DNA from: an uncultured Desulfobacterales bacterium
GTDB taxonomy: Bacteria > Desulfobacterota > Desulfobacteria > Desulfobacterales > JAFDCJ01
Reading direction: 5' to 3'
NCBI GenBank assembly: GCA_945787595.1
Contig: CALZJV010000005.1
Span: 1 to 33,098 of the forward strand
DNA: 33,098 nucleotides
Under the pieces are notes generated by a model. That model saw nothing but the letters and a program-made list of their open reading frames with translations. It did no database searches and was not told the origin of the DNA. Positions 8,323-16,454 of the stretch are shown here, one piece after another. Position numbers and translations under genes: made by a program. Every line of letters starts with the position of its first letter. The stretch's first letter is position 1.

Positions 8323-8493
8323 TATCTGCCCCATCTTTTGCATCGTTTTCAAGTTGCTACCAAATTAAGACGAGGTGGTCAAAAAATAGATAGTAAAATG
8401 ATTCTGCCCTCGATTACTTCTCTATTGAACATAGAGTGCGGAGCGATATTTTATTCGCAACCTTTAGTCGTATGTTGATTCTTGTCAATAATT

Positions 8494-8538
8494 TGACATT
8501 TTTCCCCCAAACTTTAACTATTAAATCCTAAAATGTCA
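8494..8538. other. Inverted repeat in AT-rich spacer
   Basis: TGACATTTT (8494-8502) and AAAATGTCA (8530-8538) form 9-bp arms around a 27-base loop. No T-run follows. It could be a regulatory dyad or chance in AT-rich DNA. Confidence 0.3.
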
Positions 8539-8600
8539 TTTTAGCATGTATTTTGTCATATTTGAAGCTTTATGCAGTATCCATCCAGCAGCCAATTCAA

Positions 8601-8780
8601 GTCGATGCGGCTTAATCCGAGCGTTCCCCGAAAGCCATCCTGTTTGCTCAATATCCTACCACCGAATCATTTGATATCTTATGATAATGGCTGAAAACAG
8701 CGGATGATACCGACTGTCCATTGGTCGAAGGCACCCATGAGGTCGTTGGCATGTTACAGAAGCATGATTTATTAAATTAA
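8601..8780 (+). pseudogene. CBS-domain gene remnant
   Basis: One plus-strand frame reads KAILFAQYPTTESFDIL, then TGA TAA, then WLKTADDTDCPLVEG and VVGMLQKHDLLN, ending at TAA (8778-8780). The pattern of acidic/polar helix, PLVEG, VVGML and a HDLL ending is characteristic of the second half of a CBS domain. The N-terminal part is missing, another stop (TAA 8613-8615) interrupts the frame, and no start is present. It appears to be the 3' end of an eroded gene, perhaps a channel or transporter with a regulatory CBS pair. This fills part of the 617-bp gap before the binding-protein gene. Confidence 0.4.
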
Positions 8781-8793
8781 ACAATCAGGCTGT

Positions 8794-8810
8794 TGGCATT
8801 TAAATTGCAT
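8794..8810 (+). promoter_or_regulatory. Sigma-54 (-24/-12) promoter
   Basis: TGGCATTTAAATTGCAT matches the sigma-54 consensus TGGCAC-N5-TTGCW, with GG (8795-8796) and GC (8807-8808) exactly 10 bases apart. It points toward the binding-protein gene starting at 8970 and implies a leader of about 150 nt. No sigma-54 activator gene is in the window. Confidence 0.7.
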
Positions 8811-8969
8811 AAATCCGATCATAACCCAATTTAAAGGCTCAAGAGGGCAGATGGAAGCGTCACCCATAGTAAGGAGATTTGCAATCGGAATCTCTCAAAA
8901 CCTTCCAGAGGGCAGTTGATTTTCATTACATTTACATATTTTCCAATCTTTTATCGAGGAGGTATTGGT

Positions 8970-10139
8970 ATGAGAGCGATTAAAAAAATTACCATATTTT
9001 TGATCATATTTATTTTCGCGACCAGTACGGCAGGGTTTGCCGCAGACAAGGGTATTTTTAAAACGACGCCGAACTTGAAGGATGGTAAGAAGTGGCGCGT
9101 TGGTTACTATGAAGGCGGGCCATATATTGACTATCAGTTGATATTTGCTGAGACCATCAAGGCGTTAATGGCTATGGGATGGATTGAAAAAGCACTGCTT
9201 CCGAACCTAGAGGGTGAAGAAACAGCCGGACTCTGGAAATGGCTGGCGACAGAGGCAAAAAGCAATTATCTCGAATTTGTCAATGATGGGCATTACAATG
9301 CAAAGTGGGAAGATAAACTTAGAGAAAAAACGGTTAAAAAAATAATTCGCCGCTTAAATGCCAAGAAAGATATCGACCTCATGATAGCCATGGGTACCTG
9401 GGCCGGCAAGGATCTTGCGAACAACCAGCACAAAACCAAAACAATGGTGGTATCGGCCAGTGACGCGGTCGGGGCCGGAATTATCAAAAGCGTAGAAGAT
9501 TCAGGGTATGACCATTTACATGCCTATGTGGACCCATTTCGTTACCAACGCCAAGTTAGGGTATTCCATGATATGATTGGATTTAAGAGGCTAGGTGTTG
9601 CATATGAGAACTCCGTTGACGGCAGAAGCTACGCTGCTATCGACACGGTAGAAAAAGTGGCGAAAGAGCGCGGTTTTGAAATCGAAAGGTGTTTTGCCGT
9701 AAGCGACATCGCCGATGTGGACAAAAAAGAGAAAGAATATATTAACTGTTTTCGCCGACTGACACAAAAGGCTGATGCCATGTATATAACCCTTCACGGG
9801 GGAGTAAGTGCAAGGAGTATCCCGCATCTGGTCGGGATTGCCAATTCACATCGTATCCCAACCTTCTCGCAATCCGGCTCCTCGGAGGTCAAGATGGGAA
9901 TTCTGGCAAGCCTTTCCCAAGCCGGGTTCAAATACGTGGGGCAATTTCATGCGGAAACATTCGCAAAGGTATTCAATGGTGCTAAGCCCAGGGATTTGGA
10001 TCAGATATTCGAAGAACCAAAAAAGATCTCCATTAACCTTAAGACGGCTGTGGCCATCGGTTATGATCCTCCGGTTGACGTGCTTGGCGCCGCCGATGAG
10101 ATCTTTCAGGAGATTGAGCAGGCCTCTGCTAATAATTAA
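8970..10139 (+). CDS. Periplasmic ABC-type substrate-binding protein (PF04392-like), orphan
   Basis: A 389-residue secreted binding protein. The start is the ATG at 8970, preceded by a strong GAGGAGGT; an in-frame ATT upstream at 8916 is not credible. The signal peptide is MRAIKKITIFLIIFIFATST followed by AGFA, with likely cleavage before ADKG. The mature part has the two-lobe periplasmic-binding-protein pattern of the ABC_sub_bind family: an N-lobe with DLMIAMGTWAGKDL, a hinge near YVDPFRYQRQVRVFHDM, and a C-lobe with RLGVAYENSVDGRSY and VGIANSHRIPTFSQSG. TrpX-type members of this family bind aromatic amino acids, but the ligand here is unknown. No permease or ATPase gene is adjacent, so it may instead feed a sensor kinase or use a remote transporter. 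Transcription is probably from the sigma-54 promoter at 8794. Confidence 0.75.
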   Translation: MRAIKKITIFLIIFIFATSTAGFAADKGIFKTTPNLKDGKKWRVGYYEGGPYIDYQLIFAETIKALMAMGWIEKALLPNLEGEETAGLWKWLATEAKSNYLEFVNDGHYNAKWEDKLREKTVKKIIRRLNAKKDIDLMIAMGTWAGKDLANNQHKTKTMVVSASDAVGAGIIKSVEDSGYDHLHAYVDPFRYQRQVRVFHDMIGFKRLGVAYENSVDGRSYAAIDTVEKVAKERGFEIERCFAVSDIADVDKKEKEYINCFRRLTQKADAMYITLHGGVSARSIPHLVGIANSHRIPTFSQSGSSEVKMGILASLSQAGFKYVGQFHAETFAKVFNGAKPRDLDQIFEEPKKISINLKTAVAIGYDPPVDVLGAADEIFQEIEQASANN

Positions 10140-10166
10140 AAGCTATTCAAGCAATACTAAGCAAAA

Positions 10167-10202
10167 GGGCCTGGGCTGGCCGGCAGGATTCTTGCCAGGC
10201 CC
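10167..10202 (+). terminator. Hairpin after the binding-protein gene
   Basis: GGGCCTGG (10167-10174) pairs with CCAGGCCC (10195-10202), 27 bp after the stop codon. An alternative inner stem GGCA/TGCC exists. There is no clear U-tract, so it may stabilise mRNA rather than terminate. Confidence 0.45.
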
Positions 10203-10290
10203 CCAATTACTTTCAGATACCGCAGAATTTCGGAATTTTGTATCACCAAAACAACTATCTGCCACTCATAACTAAGCGGTGACGTTCAAA

Positions 10291-10838
10291 ATGAGAAACG
10301 ACGGGGAAATTAGAGATATCCTGGATAAGGGCTATGTTTTTTTGACCTTGCACAGTATAATGATGCGATGGAATGTTTTTCGCATGTAATGAAATTAGAG
10401 GACCAAAATGAAGAAGCTGAATGGGCTCTCAATCAAGTTATACAGATGGTCGTACCCCGTTACCATTTTAACATGCTCAACGACAGGCAACGAAAGGAGC
10501 TTATCCTGTACGTTTGAAGATGTTCAATCACAGGTTCTTGTGCGATCCTTTTGAGGTCTGCGAATTCGACTTCAAATCAGACAGATTAAAACCACGAAAA
10601 TTTGAGATTTCCATTACACCAGATCAAACTGGTATTTGCCACGCTGTTGCTTTATGGTTCGATTTGTATCTTGATAAGGAAACCACCTTTTCCAGTTCAC
10701 CTCTTAATTCTAAAACCCATTGGAAACAGGCTGTACAGTGCTTTCCGAAACCGAAACAAATTAAGGCCAACCAAACACTTCGACTATCTTTACCAAAATC
10801 TCACGAAATTTCATTTTGATTTGATTCAACAAAGCTAA
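10291..10838 (+). pseudogene. TPR / protein arginine methyltransferase-like gene, broken
   Basis: Pieces of one gene remain in order. From ATG 10291 the frame reads a TPR-like helix start (RDILDKGYVF), breaks in a T7 run (10337-10343, one T short), and continues as DLAQYNDAMECFSHVMKLED and then VVPRYHFNMLNDRQR, the sequence that precedes the SAM-binding domain in PRMT7/9-type proteins. It stops at TGA (10515-10517). The next frame starts within the C-terminal beta-barrel: LCDPFEVCEFDFKS, ICHAVALWFDLYLD and THWKQAVQCFPKP, the arginine-methyltransferase barrel signature. It is frameshifted again near the end and would finish at TAA 10836-10838. The whole Rossmann catalytic domain is missing. 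Bacterial PRMT-like proteins are uncommon. The gene may once have belonged with the operon next to it. Confidence 0.7.
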
Positions 10839-10918
10839 TCCTAATCACTTATATAGGTTAAGCGCATTTGAACAGATAATCTAAAAGTGTTTGTCGACAA
10901 TGACGGGATAATCGTTGC

Positions 10919-12556
10919 CTATTTTATGACAATCTTGTTTTCCAGCAAACGCGCGATATCCGCCGCCAGGTGGGTTTTCCATTTGGGAGTAGGCGCTACC
11001 CAATTAGGTAGATCCGGCATCGTATCAGACAATCCGCCTATATGTGCATCCCTTACTGTTAACGACCGTAACCGTTCTATATCATCTTTACCGATACCAC
11101 CGCCAGCGAGAATCTCAACCGGACCAGCAGGGACTAAATAGTCTCTATTAATTCTGGTCATTACAGCAATCATCCCGGATAGATAAGTATTCGTGGATAC
11201 ATTTGAAACCAATTTGGCCACGATATCGTATCCCCCTGTCTTCTTGAGCGCAGCTACGATTCCCCGCTGCAGGGCAGGCAGATACTCACATTGAAAATAG
11301 CCGCCGGTACAAACAACACCCCGAGCCAATGAGACAACTAAATAACTGGTGAAAATGGATGGCAGCAATTTTCCTTGATTTATACCCTCCTTAATTGATG
11401 CGGGAGAAAAAGGCAGCTCCCAGTTATTGCCGCGATCATCAACGCCGCATAGTACATCACGGCTGGTAGTAGTCGCTTTAAGGTAGAGAGGTACTCTTCT
11501 GCCCCAGTCATCTATTCCCCAGAAAAGCATGGTTCCGCATCCATTGGTTTTCTGCAACTCCGTTTTGTCCAAAGGATCCGCATGTAGACGCATTAAGAGC
11601 TTTTGGGTTTGCCAACATGCCTTTGAGCCATCTAGCTCTTCAAAGACATTCTCTCTCAGTTTTGCATCGAACATGATACACGAAACCAAACTCTCTGAAT
11701 TCGTTAAGTCTCTTTCCAGGAGTGCGCTCGATATTTTCTCCAACTCAAGGCTAACGATTTCTGGAACAGAACCGATCTCCCCAAACAACCGATTCCATAT
11801 GCGGTTATTCAAAACTACAGCTTGTCGGGAATATTGGGATTCTGTGATAACCGAAGGCGCGCAGTATTCATTTTGAAATATCTTATGCACCGGTTCTGCC
11901 AACGACGCACAGATCATTCTATCATGAACCAGTTTATCAACCCTTTTTTGAGCCCTTTTGATCATATCCTCATCAACAGAGTCTACAACACTGACCAAAC
12001 GTCTTCGATATTTATTAGGAAAAACCGGAAGTTTTCTTGGTACAGCATCCAATTCACCGTTGCCGACACGATAAAGGAGCATACCTAATGGATAAGTCAA
12101 ATTGTTAAGTGGTACGGTTCCGCATGAAAAAACGGGCACAGTATTCAAGGAATTCTTGCGAGTGCTTCTGTTGAGGGAAAAGATGATGCATCCCTGAAAA
12201 TCCTGGGCAAAATATGCCACACCGTGATGATTGGCAGTAAGAACAACCGGGCATGCTCCGATATCATTTGCGACTTGTTTTGCAATTTCCTCACCGAGAA
12301 GCGGTTTGGTATAAGTATTAACTACTTCAAGGAGGTCTGTCATGGATTGGTAAGATGATCCTGCTTCTGGTATGATATGATTCAGGTATTCAGCAAGTGT
12401 ATTGTCGCCATAATTTTTTATCGTATTTCTGATTGCAGGAAAGGTCTCGCAAGCGACATTCAGGCAGGATTCTGCTGAAAAGCCATTGTGCACTTTCTTG
12501 GCGTGCAACCTGTAATCCGTGTTTTCCTGTAGAGTTTTCTTTTGTACGCTAAGCAT
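10919..12556 (-). CDS. Uncharacterised 545-residue protein, last gene of racemase/MFS operon
   Basis: I do not recognise this family. It is a soluble-looking protein with no signal peptide or obvious membrane segment and with many cysteines. Notable stretches are CPVVLTANHHGVAYFAQDFQ (residues about 100-125), VPVFSCGTVPLNNLTYPLG, TNGCGTMLFWGIDDWGRRVP, a glycine-rich GVVCTGGYFQCEYLPAL, and near the C-terminus VEILAGGGIGKDDIERL followed by RDAHIGGLSD, which looks like a beta-strand/glycine-loop active site. The His-His pair and the conserved-looking Cys/Gly clusters suggest an enzyme. It is separated by 22 bp (44 bp to the chosen MFS start is not relevant here) from the end of the upstream sensor-MFS gene, so the two are probably co-transcribed with the racemase-like gene. 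The start is ATG 12556 with a weak ribosome site. A role in making or processing the metabolite moved by the MFS protein is inference from position only. Confidence 0.75.
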   Translation of the reverse strand: MLSVQKKTLQENTDYRLHAKKVHNGFSAESCLNVACETFPAIRNTIKNYGDNTLAEYLNHIIPEAGSSYQSMTDLLEVVNTYTKPLLGEEIAKQVANDIGACPVVLTANHHGVAYFAQDFQGCIIFSLNRSTRKNSLNTVPVFSCGTVPLNNLTYPLGMLLYRVGNGELDAVPRKLPVFPNKYRRRLVSVVDSVDEDMIKRAQKRVDKLVHDRMICASLAEPVHKIFQNEYCAPSVITESQYSRQAVVLNNRIWNRLFGEIGSVPEIVSLELEKISSALLERDLTNSESLVSCIMFDAKLRENVFEELDGSKACWQTQKLLMRLHADPLDKTELQKTNGCGTMLFWGIDDWGRRVPLYLKATTTSRDVLCGVDDRGNNWELPFSPASIKEGINQGKLLPSIFTSYLVVSLARGVVCTGGYFQCEYLPALQRGIVAALKKTGGYDIVAKLVSNVSTNTYLSGMIAVMTRINRDYLVPAGPVEILAGGGIGKDDIERLRSLTVRDAHIGGLSDTMPDLPNWVAPTPKWKTHLAADIARLLENKIVIK

Positions 12557-12578
12557 TTTTTGTCCCTGAGTATCAACA

Positions 12579-15254
12579 CTAAAAAGATAACTGTTTTTTG
12601 TCTCGCATGGTTAATAAAAGAAAAATAACCGCAAAACCGAGATATGCCAGACCGAAATAGGTAATCCCATCATTAATGTTGGTTGCGAGAATCAGCCAAC
12701 TGAAGACAATCGGACCCAGCACTTGTCCTCCCCTGCTTGTCGAGCGAAATATTCCGATAGATTTGCCGGCGCCCAGTTCTTCAGTGACTTTCAATCTCAA
12801 TGTGTATGCACTTTGAGATGCCAAAACGAAACTGCTGGAAAGTCCCAAAAGCAGAACAGCTATAGCTGCGGCAATGAGGCCGTCAATAACATTGAATGTG
12901 AGAAAGGCCATACTGCCCAGAAGGCAGCCCAGGAAAATATACAATCGTTTTTTGTTGGAGGCATCCACATATCGACTGATTACTGGGCCGATATAGATCA
13001 GGCAGATACCATAGATCATCAATATCCGACCGATCGTTGATTGTGATGCACCAAGACGGTTTAGATAGATTGGACTAAAGTAATTCAGAAAGCCGACAAC
13101 TGCGATGGCGGCAGGAAGGCTGCTGAATAATATGAGCGACAGGACAATCCTGTTAGATAGAAATCCAGTGACTTTACGAAAGGAATCAGTATTTGCATTT
13201 TGAATTGGATCGTCCGATTTAGGCCTTTGCATACCGTTTCGCATAAATATAAAGCAGTAGATAATTACCGAGAATAGAATGAGGGATCCTGCCAGAAAAA
13301 CCGAACTATAGTCAAAGCGGTCTGCCAGCATGGCGCCGGTGGCCCCACCGCAAAGACTTCCGGCATAGATCCCGGCGAACAAATACGCTAGCCCTTGGGC
13401 TTTGCTATTATTATCGGTGTACTCAATGACAAATCCCTGTGAGGCCATTAAAGCCAGCCCATACCCACCGCCCGTAATGCCGCGGGAAATAATAAAATGA
13501 AGAACATCCGGAGCTCCCCAAGAATAAAGAATGCCTATCCCGCAAAGAAAAAGTCCTGCAAGAAACGGTTCGTGCCAACCGCGCCGGTCAAGCCAAACCC
13601 CGGCAATTAAAATGCTGACGCCGACAAAGAACAATTCCACCGATATAGGAAGGCCCATGATGAAATCTTTGGAGAGCCCAAATAAAGGGGCATAGAGTTT
13701 TTCGGTGTGCAAGGGTAAAAAAGAAATTGATAAATCATAACCGAATAACAGCATAAATGCGGCTGGGCGCATCAGACCGTAGTGAACCTTCGGAACATCT
13801 TTAGGCCGGACGATTGGCGGGTATGGATTTTGGTCCGGTTCTTTTTTGACAAAATTAAATATGAGAATCATCATTTCCACCAGGAACAATATAGAAATGA
13901 CGAGGACGGTCAGGGAATCTAAAGAGATATCAATTAACCTTTCGTATAGAAGCGACTTTGAGATATCTGTGGAAACATATCCTTTGATTTGGCCACTCTG
14001 ATTAATATTAAGCCGTACATTAAATTCTGGATTCCATTCAGGCAACGACTTCTTTATCTTATTGATCTGACCATACGTCGCAGTTTGACAGTTAAGTGTA
14101 CTGTTTTGTGTGACGATATACAGCGGGTGCCACTTCCTATTGTACAGGATAATGTTACTGAGTTCGGGATAGCGAGAGATAGTTTTCGATAATGCGGTTT
14201 CTCCATCTATATAATTTTCGATACTATTGCCTTTATTCAAAAAGGATTCCAGGTGGTCTTTGACTAATCCAACGTTCATTCGTGCCTTTTCTTTGTTCAT
14301 TTTTAAATATATGTCTTTAAAGGCAACAGTTGTTACACCGGAAAAAGAGATTTGAGCGGAACATATAACGACAAATACCATAAAAGAGATTTTGGCTTTG
14401 GAGTAAAGCATACCACCGGGTCGAGTATTAGCCATGTGGTTCAGGGCAACCAACAGAAGGAAAATTCCACCAAAATAAATCAACATCAGTGGTGCAATAT
14501 TTTCCTGAATCAGGATATGTTTGTTTACATGCATCCGGTCTTCGGGGATAGTGAAGGCAATATGTACCAGCAAGGTGTGCTCTTCATTATGGATAGGAAA
14601 AATCAGGTAGTATGATCCGGAATGTTTGGAGTGTTGGAAATCTATTGTCGCCTTTTTATTATCTTCGCCGGATTTCAGCTCCGCCAAATTTTTATCAGGG
14701 AGGCGGCTGTTGATAAAGGTTTGGTTCGTACTGTGGGTGATAATATGGTTGGGTAGTACGATGGATACGGCGTAACCTGATTCCGAAGAGGACTTAATGG
14801 TACCTGCAGACGCCTTCACCTCTTTATCGCCGCTGTGAAGGCTTTGATTTTTATCAGATTGTGCTTGCCCGAAATCATTGATTCCAACAGTTTTCGGATC
14901 GGAAATAAATAGGTTGATCAGCTTTGTTTTTAAGTTATTGAGTATGGCATAATACCGGGTGATCGTGAAAATGTTAGAAGTCGTTATCTGCTTAAAACCG
15001 CTCTGTTTAATACTTTCCTCTGTTTTGGCCAGTATTTGCTTAATATTCCTGATTTCATCAATTTTCTGTCCGGATCTCAACGATTTCGTCAGGTTTGCTT
15101 TCAAGTGCTCTCCGATAGCACTGAACTGAGAAATAGTGGAATCTTTATACAACCTGTCCACCGAAGAGGAATTGAGAAAAACATTGATTCCCAGGGCAGC
15201 AGTAAATAGCACCATCGAACAAACGATTAACCTCAATTTGATTGGATTTTTCAT
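12579..15254 (-). CDS. MFS transporter fused to N-terminal extracytoplasmic sensor-like regions
   Basis: An 891-residue membrane protein when read from the ATG at 15254 (a TTG at 15278 would add eight residues). An N-terminal TM anchor (LIVCSMVLFTAALGINVFL) is followed by about 220 residues outside the membrane, and then two TM segments (LMLIYFGGIFLLLVALNHMA; a second one starting ISFMVFVVICSAQ). A second extracytoplasmic domain of about 120 residues comes next, then another TM, and finally a 12-TM MFS domain from about residue 490 (loop motifs AGVWLDRRG and SRYVDASNKKRLY). The two outer regions have the length and flanking helices of Cache/chemoreceptor-type ligand domains, but I cannot assign a family. 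MFS proteins are normally about 400 residues, so this is a composite sensor-transporter. It sits between a racemase-like gene (102 bp upstream) and the unknown 545-residue gene (22 bp downstream), which suggests export or uptake of their product. Confidence 0.8.
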   Translation of the reverse strand: MKNPIKLRLIVCSMVLFTAALGINVFLNSSSVDRLYKDSTISQFSAIGEHLKANLTKSLRSGQKIDEIRNIKQILAKTEESIKQSGFKQITTSNIFTITRYYAILNNLKTKLINLFISDPKTVGINDFGQAQSDKNQSLHSGDKEVKASAGTIKSSSESGYAVSIVLPNHIITHSTNQTFINSRLPDKNLAELKSGEDNKKATIDFQHSKHSGSYYLIFPIHNEEHTLLVHIAFTIPEDRMHVNKHILIQENIAPLMLIYFGGIFLLLVALNHMANTRPGGMLYSKAKISFMVFVVICSAQISFSGVTTVAFKDIYLKMNKEKARMNVGLVKDHLESFLNKGNSIENYIDGETALSKTISRYPELSNIILYNRKWHPLYIVTQNSTLNCQTATYGQINKIKKSLPEWNPEFNVRLNINQSGQIKGYVSTDISKSLLYERLIDISLDSLTVLVISILFLVEMMILIFNFVKKEPDQNPYPPIVRPKDVPKVHYGLMRPAAFMLLFGYDLSISFLPLHTEKLYAPLFGLSKDFIMGLPISVELFFVGVSILIAGVWLDRRGWHEPFLAGLFLCGIGILYSWGAPDVLHFIISRGITGGGYGLALMASQGFVIEYTDNNSKAQGLAYLFAGIYAGSLCGGATGAMLADRFDYSSVFLAGSLILFSVIIYCFIFMRNGMQRPKSDDPIQNANTDSFRKVTGFLSNRIVLSLILFSSLPAAIAVVGFLNYFSPIYLNRLGASQSTIGRILMIYGICLIYIGPVISRYVDASNKKRLYIFLGCLLGSMAFLTFNVIDGLIAAAIAVLLLGLSSSFVLASQSAYTLRLKVTEELGAGKSIGIFRSTSRGGQVLGPIVFSWLILATNINDGITYFGLAYLGFAVIFLLLTMRDKKQLSF

Positions 15255-15356
15255 TTTGTTATCTTTAACTTTTAGCAAATGACTTGCAGACGAATCGGAT
15301 ACACCTTCAGATATAATTCACCCTAGTGTTGCAACGTTAGGGTTCATTTGAAACAC

Positions 15357-16454
15357 TTACCCCCACATGAAGGTTCCTTTCAATAGCAGGCATGGGTTAC
15401 CATTTAACAGCCAACCATTTTTACTTTCTTCCACTATGATTTCCGCGTTGGGATGATCCCAGCGACAGCGGTGAGGCCAAATGATTATCTTATTGTCGCG
15501 CACGACGTTAAGCTCTCGAGCTACAAACGCCACCGCCAGGGCGCCAGTCCCGCACGCCAGGGTTTCATGGTTTACGCCTCGTTCAAAACATCTGTACTCG
15601 AGTATTCCAGAGTTCTTTATTCTACGAACAAAATTAATGTTGATTCCGACTGGAAATAGGTCCGAGTATTCTCGCACAAAATAATTACCGATAAAGTCGA
15701 CAATGTCTGAGCTGGTACTAATTCTTTTTTCTACATGATTTGAGGCGGAATTACCTTCGAAAAAGGAAACAAAAATAAGATCTCTTAACTCTGCAATAGA
15801 AAACCCGGTATCAACAAACAAGACAAAGTGAGGTTCTCCGGTAAATACCAAATAGCCCGATACCTTTAATAAAGAATCATCAGAATAAAAACGAATTCGA
15901 TCAGAACGCCGCAACATCTTGATAGGGATTTCTTGGATAATATCGAAATTACTGTTGATGGGTTGCCGAATGGAAGGATCCACCATTTCGTCGGGCATTC
16001 GCCTGGGCCTCACCATATTGGCCCAGTTCGTTTCTTTTTCCGGATCGGTACCAATGGTAACAGCTTTTGGTCTAGCGGTAGGAAGTTCTGTTAACATTCT
16101 AGCAGATTGAAGACCATATTGCCGGAACAGGTAGTCCGCTATCGACATCAATCCATTACCACATGAGAATGCTTCGGCTCCATCAGGTTCAAACATCCTG
16201 AAGATGTAATCGGCATTGATTGGATCCGGAAGGTCTTTCCAATAATTACGGGTTTGGTTGATATCACTTAAAATTTGCGGCGTGCACGGCTGTATAATGA
16301 GAAAATTATCCGAACCTATGCCAAAATTGATATTCGTTGCAGAATAAGCAAATTTTGATTTTTCTTTTTCTGATAACACTGACTCTAGGGTTTCATCCAG
16401 AATGACAAAATTGTTTCCATATGAAGTGTACTTTATAAAGGGAACTTGCTTCAT
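15357..16454 (-). CDS. Diaminopimelate-epimerase-fold amino acid racemase/epimerase, divergent
   Basis: A 365-residue member of the cofactor-independent DapF family (usual length about 275). It opens with FIKYTSYGNNFVILDE. The two catalytic cysteines are present: Cys98 in SCGNG and Cys301 in LACGTGALAVAF, preceded by Glu291-Arg292 (FERGVNHET), the alpha-carboxylate-binding pair. Pocket residues that in DapF hold the distal end of meso-DAP are changed: the Asn before DG is Glu89 (FEPDGAEAF) and the Asn of GNPH is Glu207 (GEPHF). The Asn of GININFV is kept. Extra segments lie near residues 55-80 and 135-185. Catalytic competence for alpha-carbon epimerisation is likely; the substrate is probably not DAP and may carry a positive side chain (inference). 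It is the first gene of the operon, start ATG 16454 after GGGGTCTAA. Confidence 0.8.
   Translation of the reverse strand: MKQVPFIKYTSYGNNFVILDETLESVLSEKEKSKFAYSATNINFGIGSDNFLIIQPCTPQILSDINQTRNYWKDLPDPINADYIFRMFEPDGAEAFSCGNGLMSIADYLFRQYGLQSARMLTELPTARPKAVTIGTDPEKETNWANMVRPRRMPDEMVDPSIRQPINSNFDIIQEIPIKMLRRSDRIRFYSDDSLLKVSGYLVFTGEPHFVLFVDTGFSIAELRDLIFVSFFEGNSASNHVEKRISTSSDIVDFIGNYFVREYSDLFPVGININFVRRIKNSGILEYRCFERGVNHETLACGTGALAVAFVARELNVVRDNKIIIWPHRCRWDHPNAEIIVEESKNGWLLNGNPCLLLKGTFMWG

Noticed and set aside
8131..8478. Plus-strand 115-codon frame
   Set aside because: Antisense to the D-aminoacylase remnant, whose family signatures are unmistakable.
10602..10838. Independent 78-codon gene
   Set aside because: Only its last codons (FDLIQQS) fit the PRMT-like barrel; the rest is an off-frame shadow of the fragment starting near 10514.
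15357..16454. Staphylopine/opine metallophore cluster (CntK-type racemase)
   Set aside because: No nicotianamine-synthase-like or opine-dehydrogenase gene is present, so only the racemase and an MFS gene would match.
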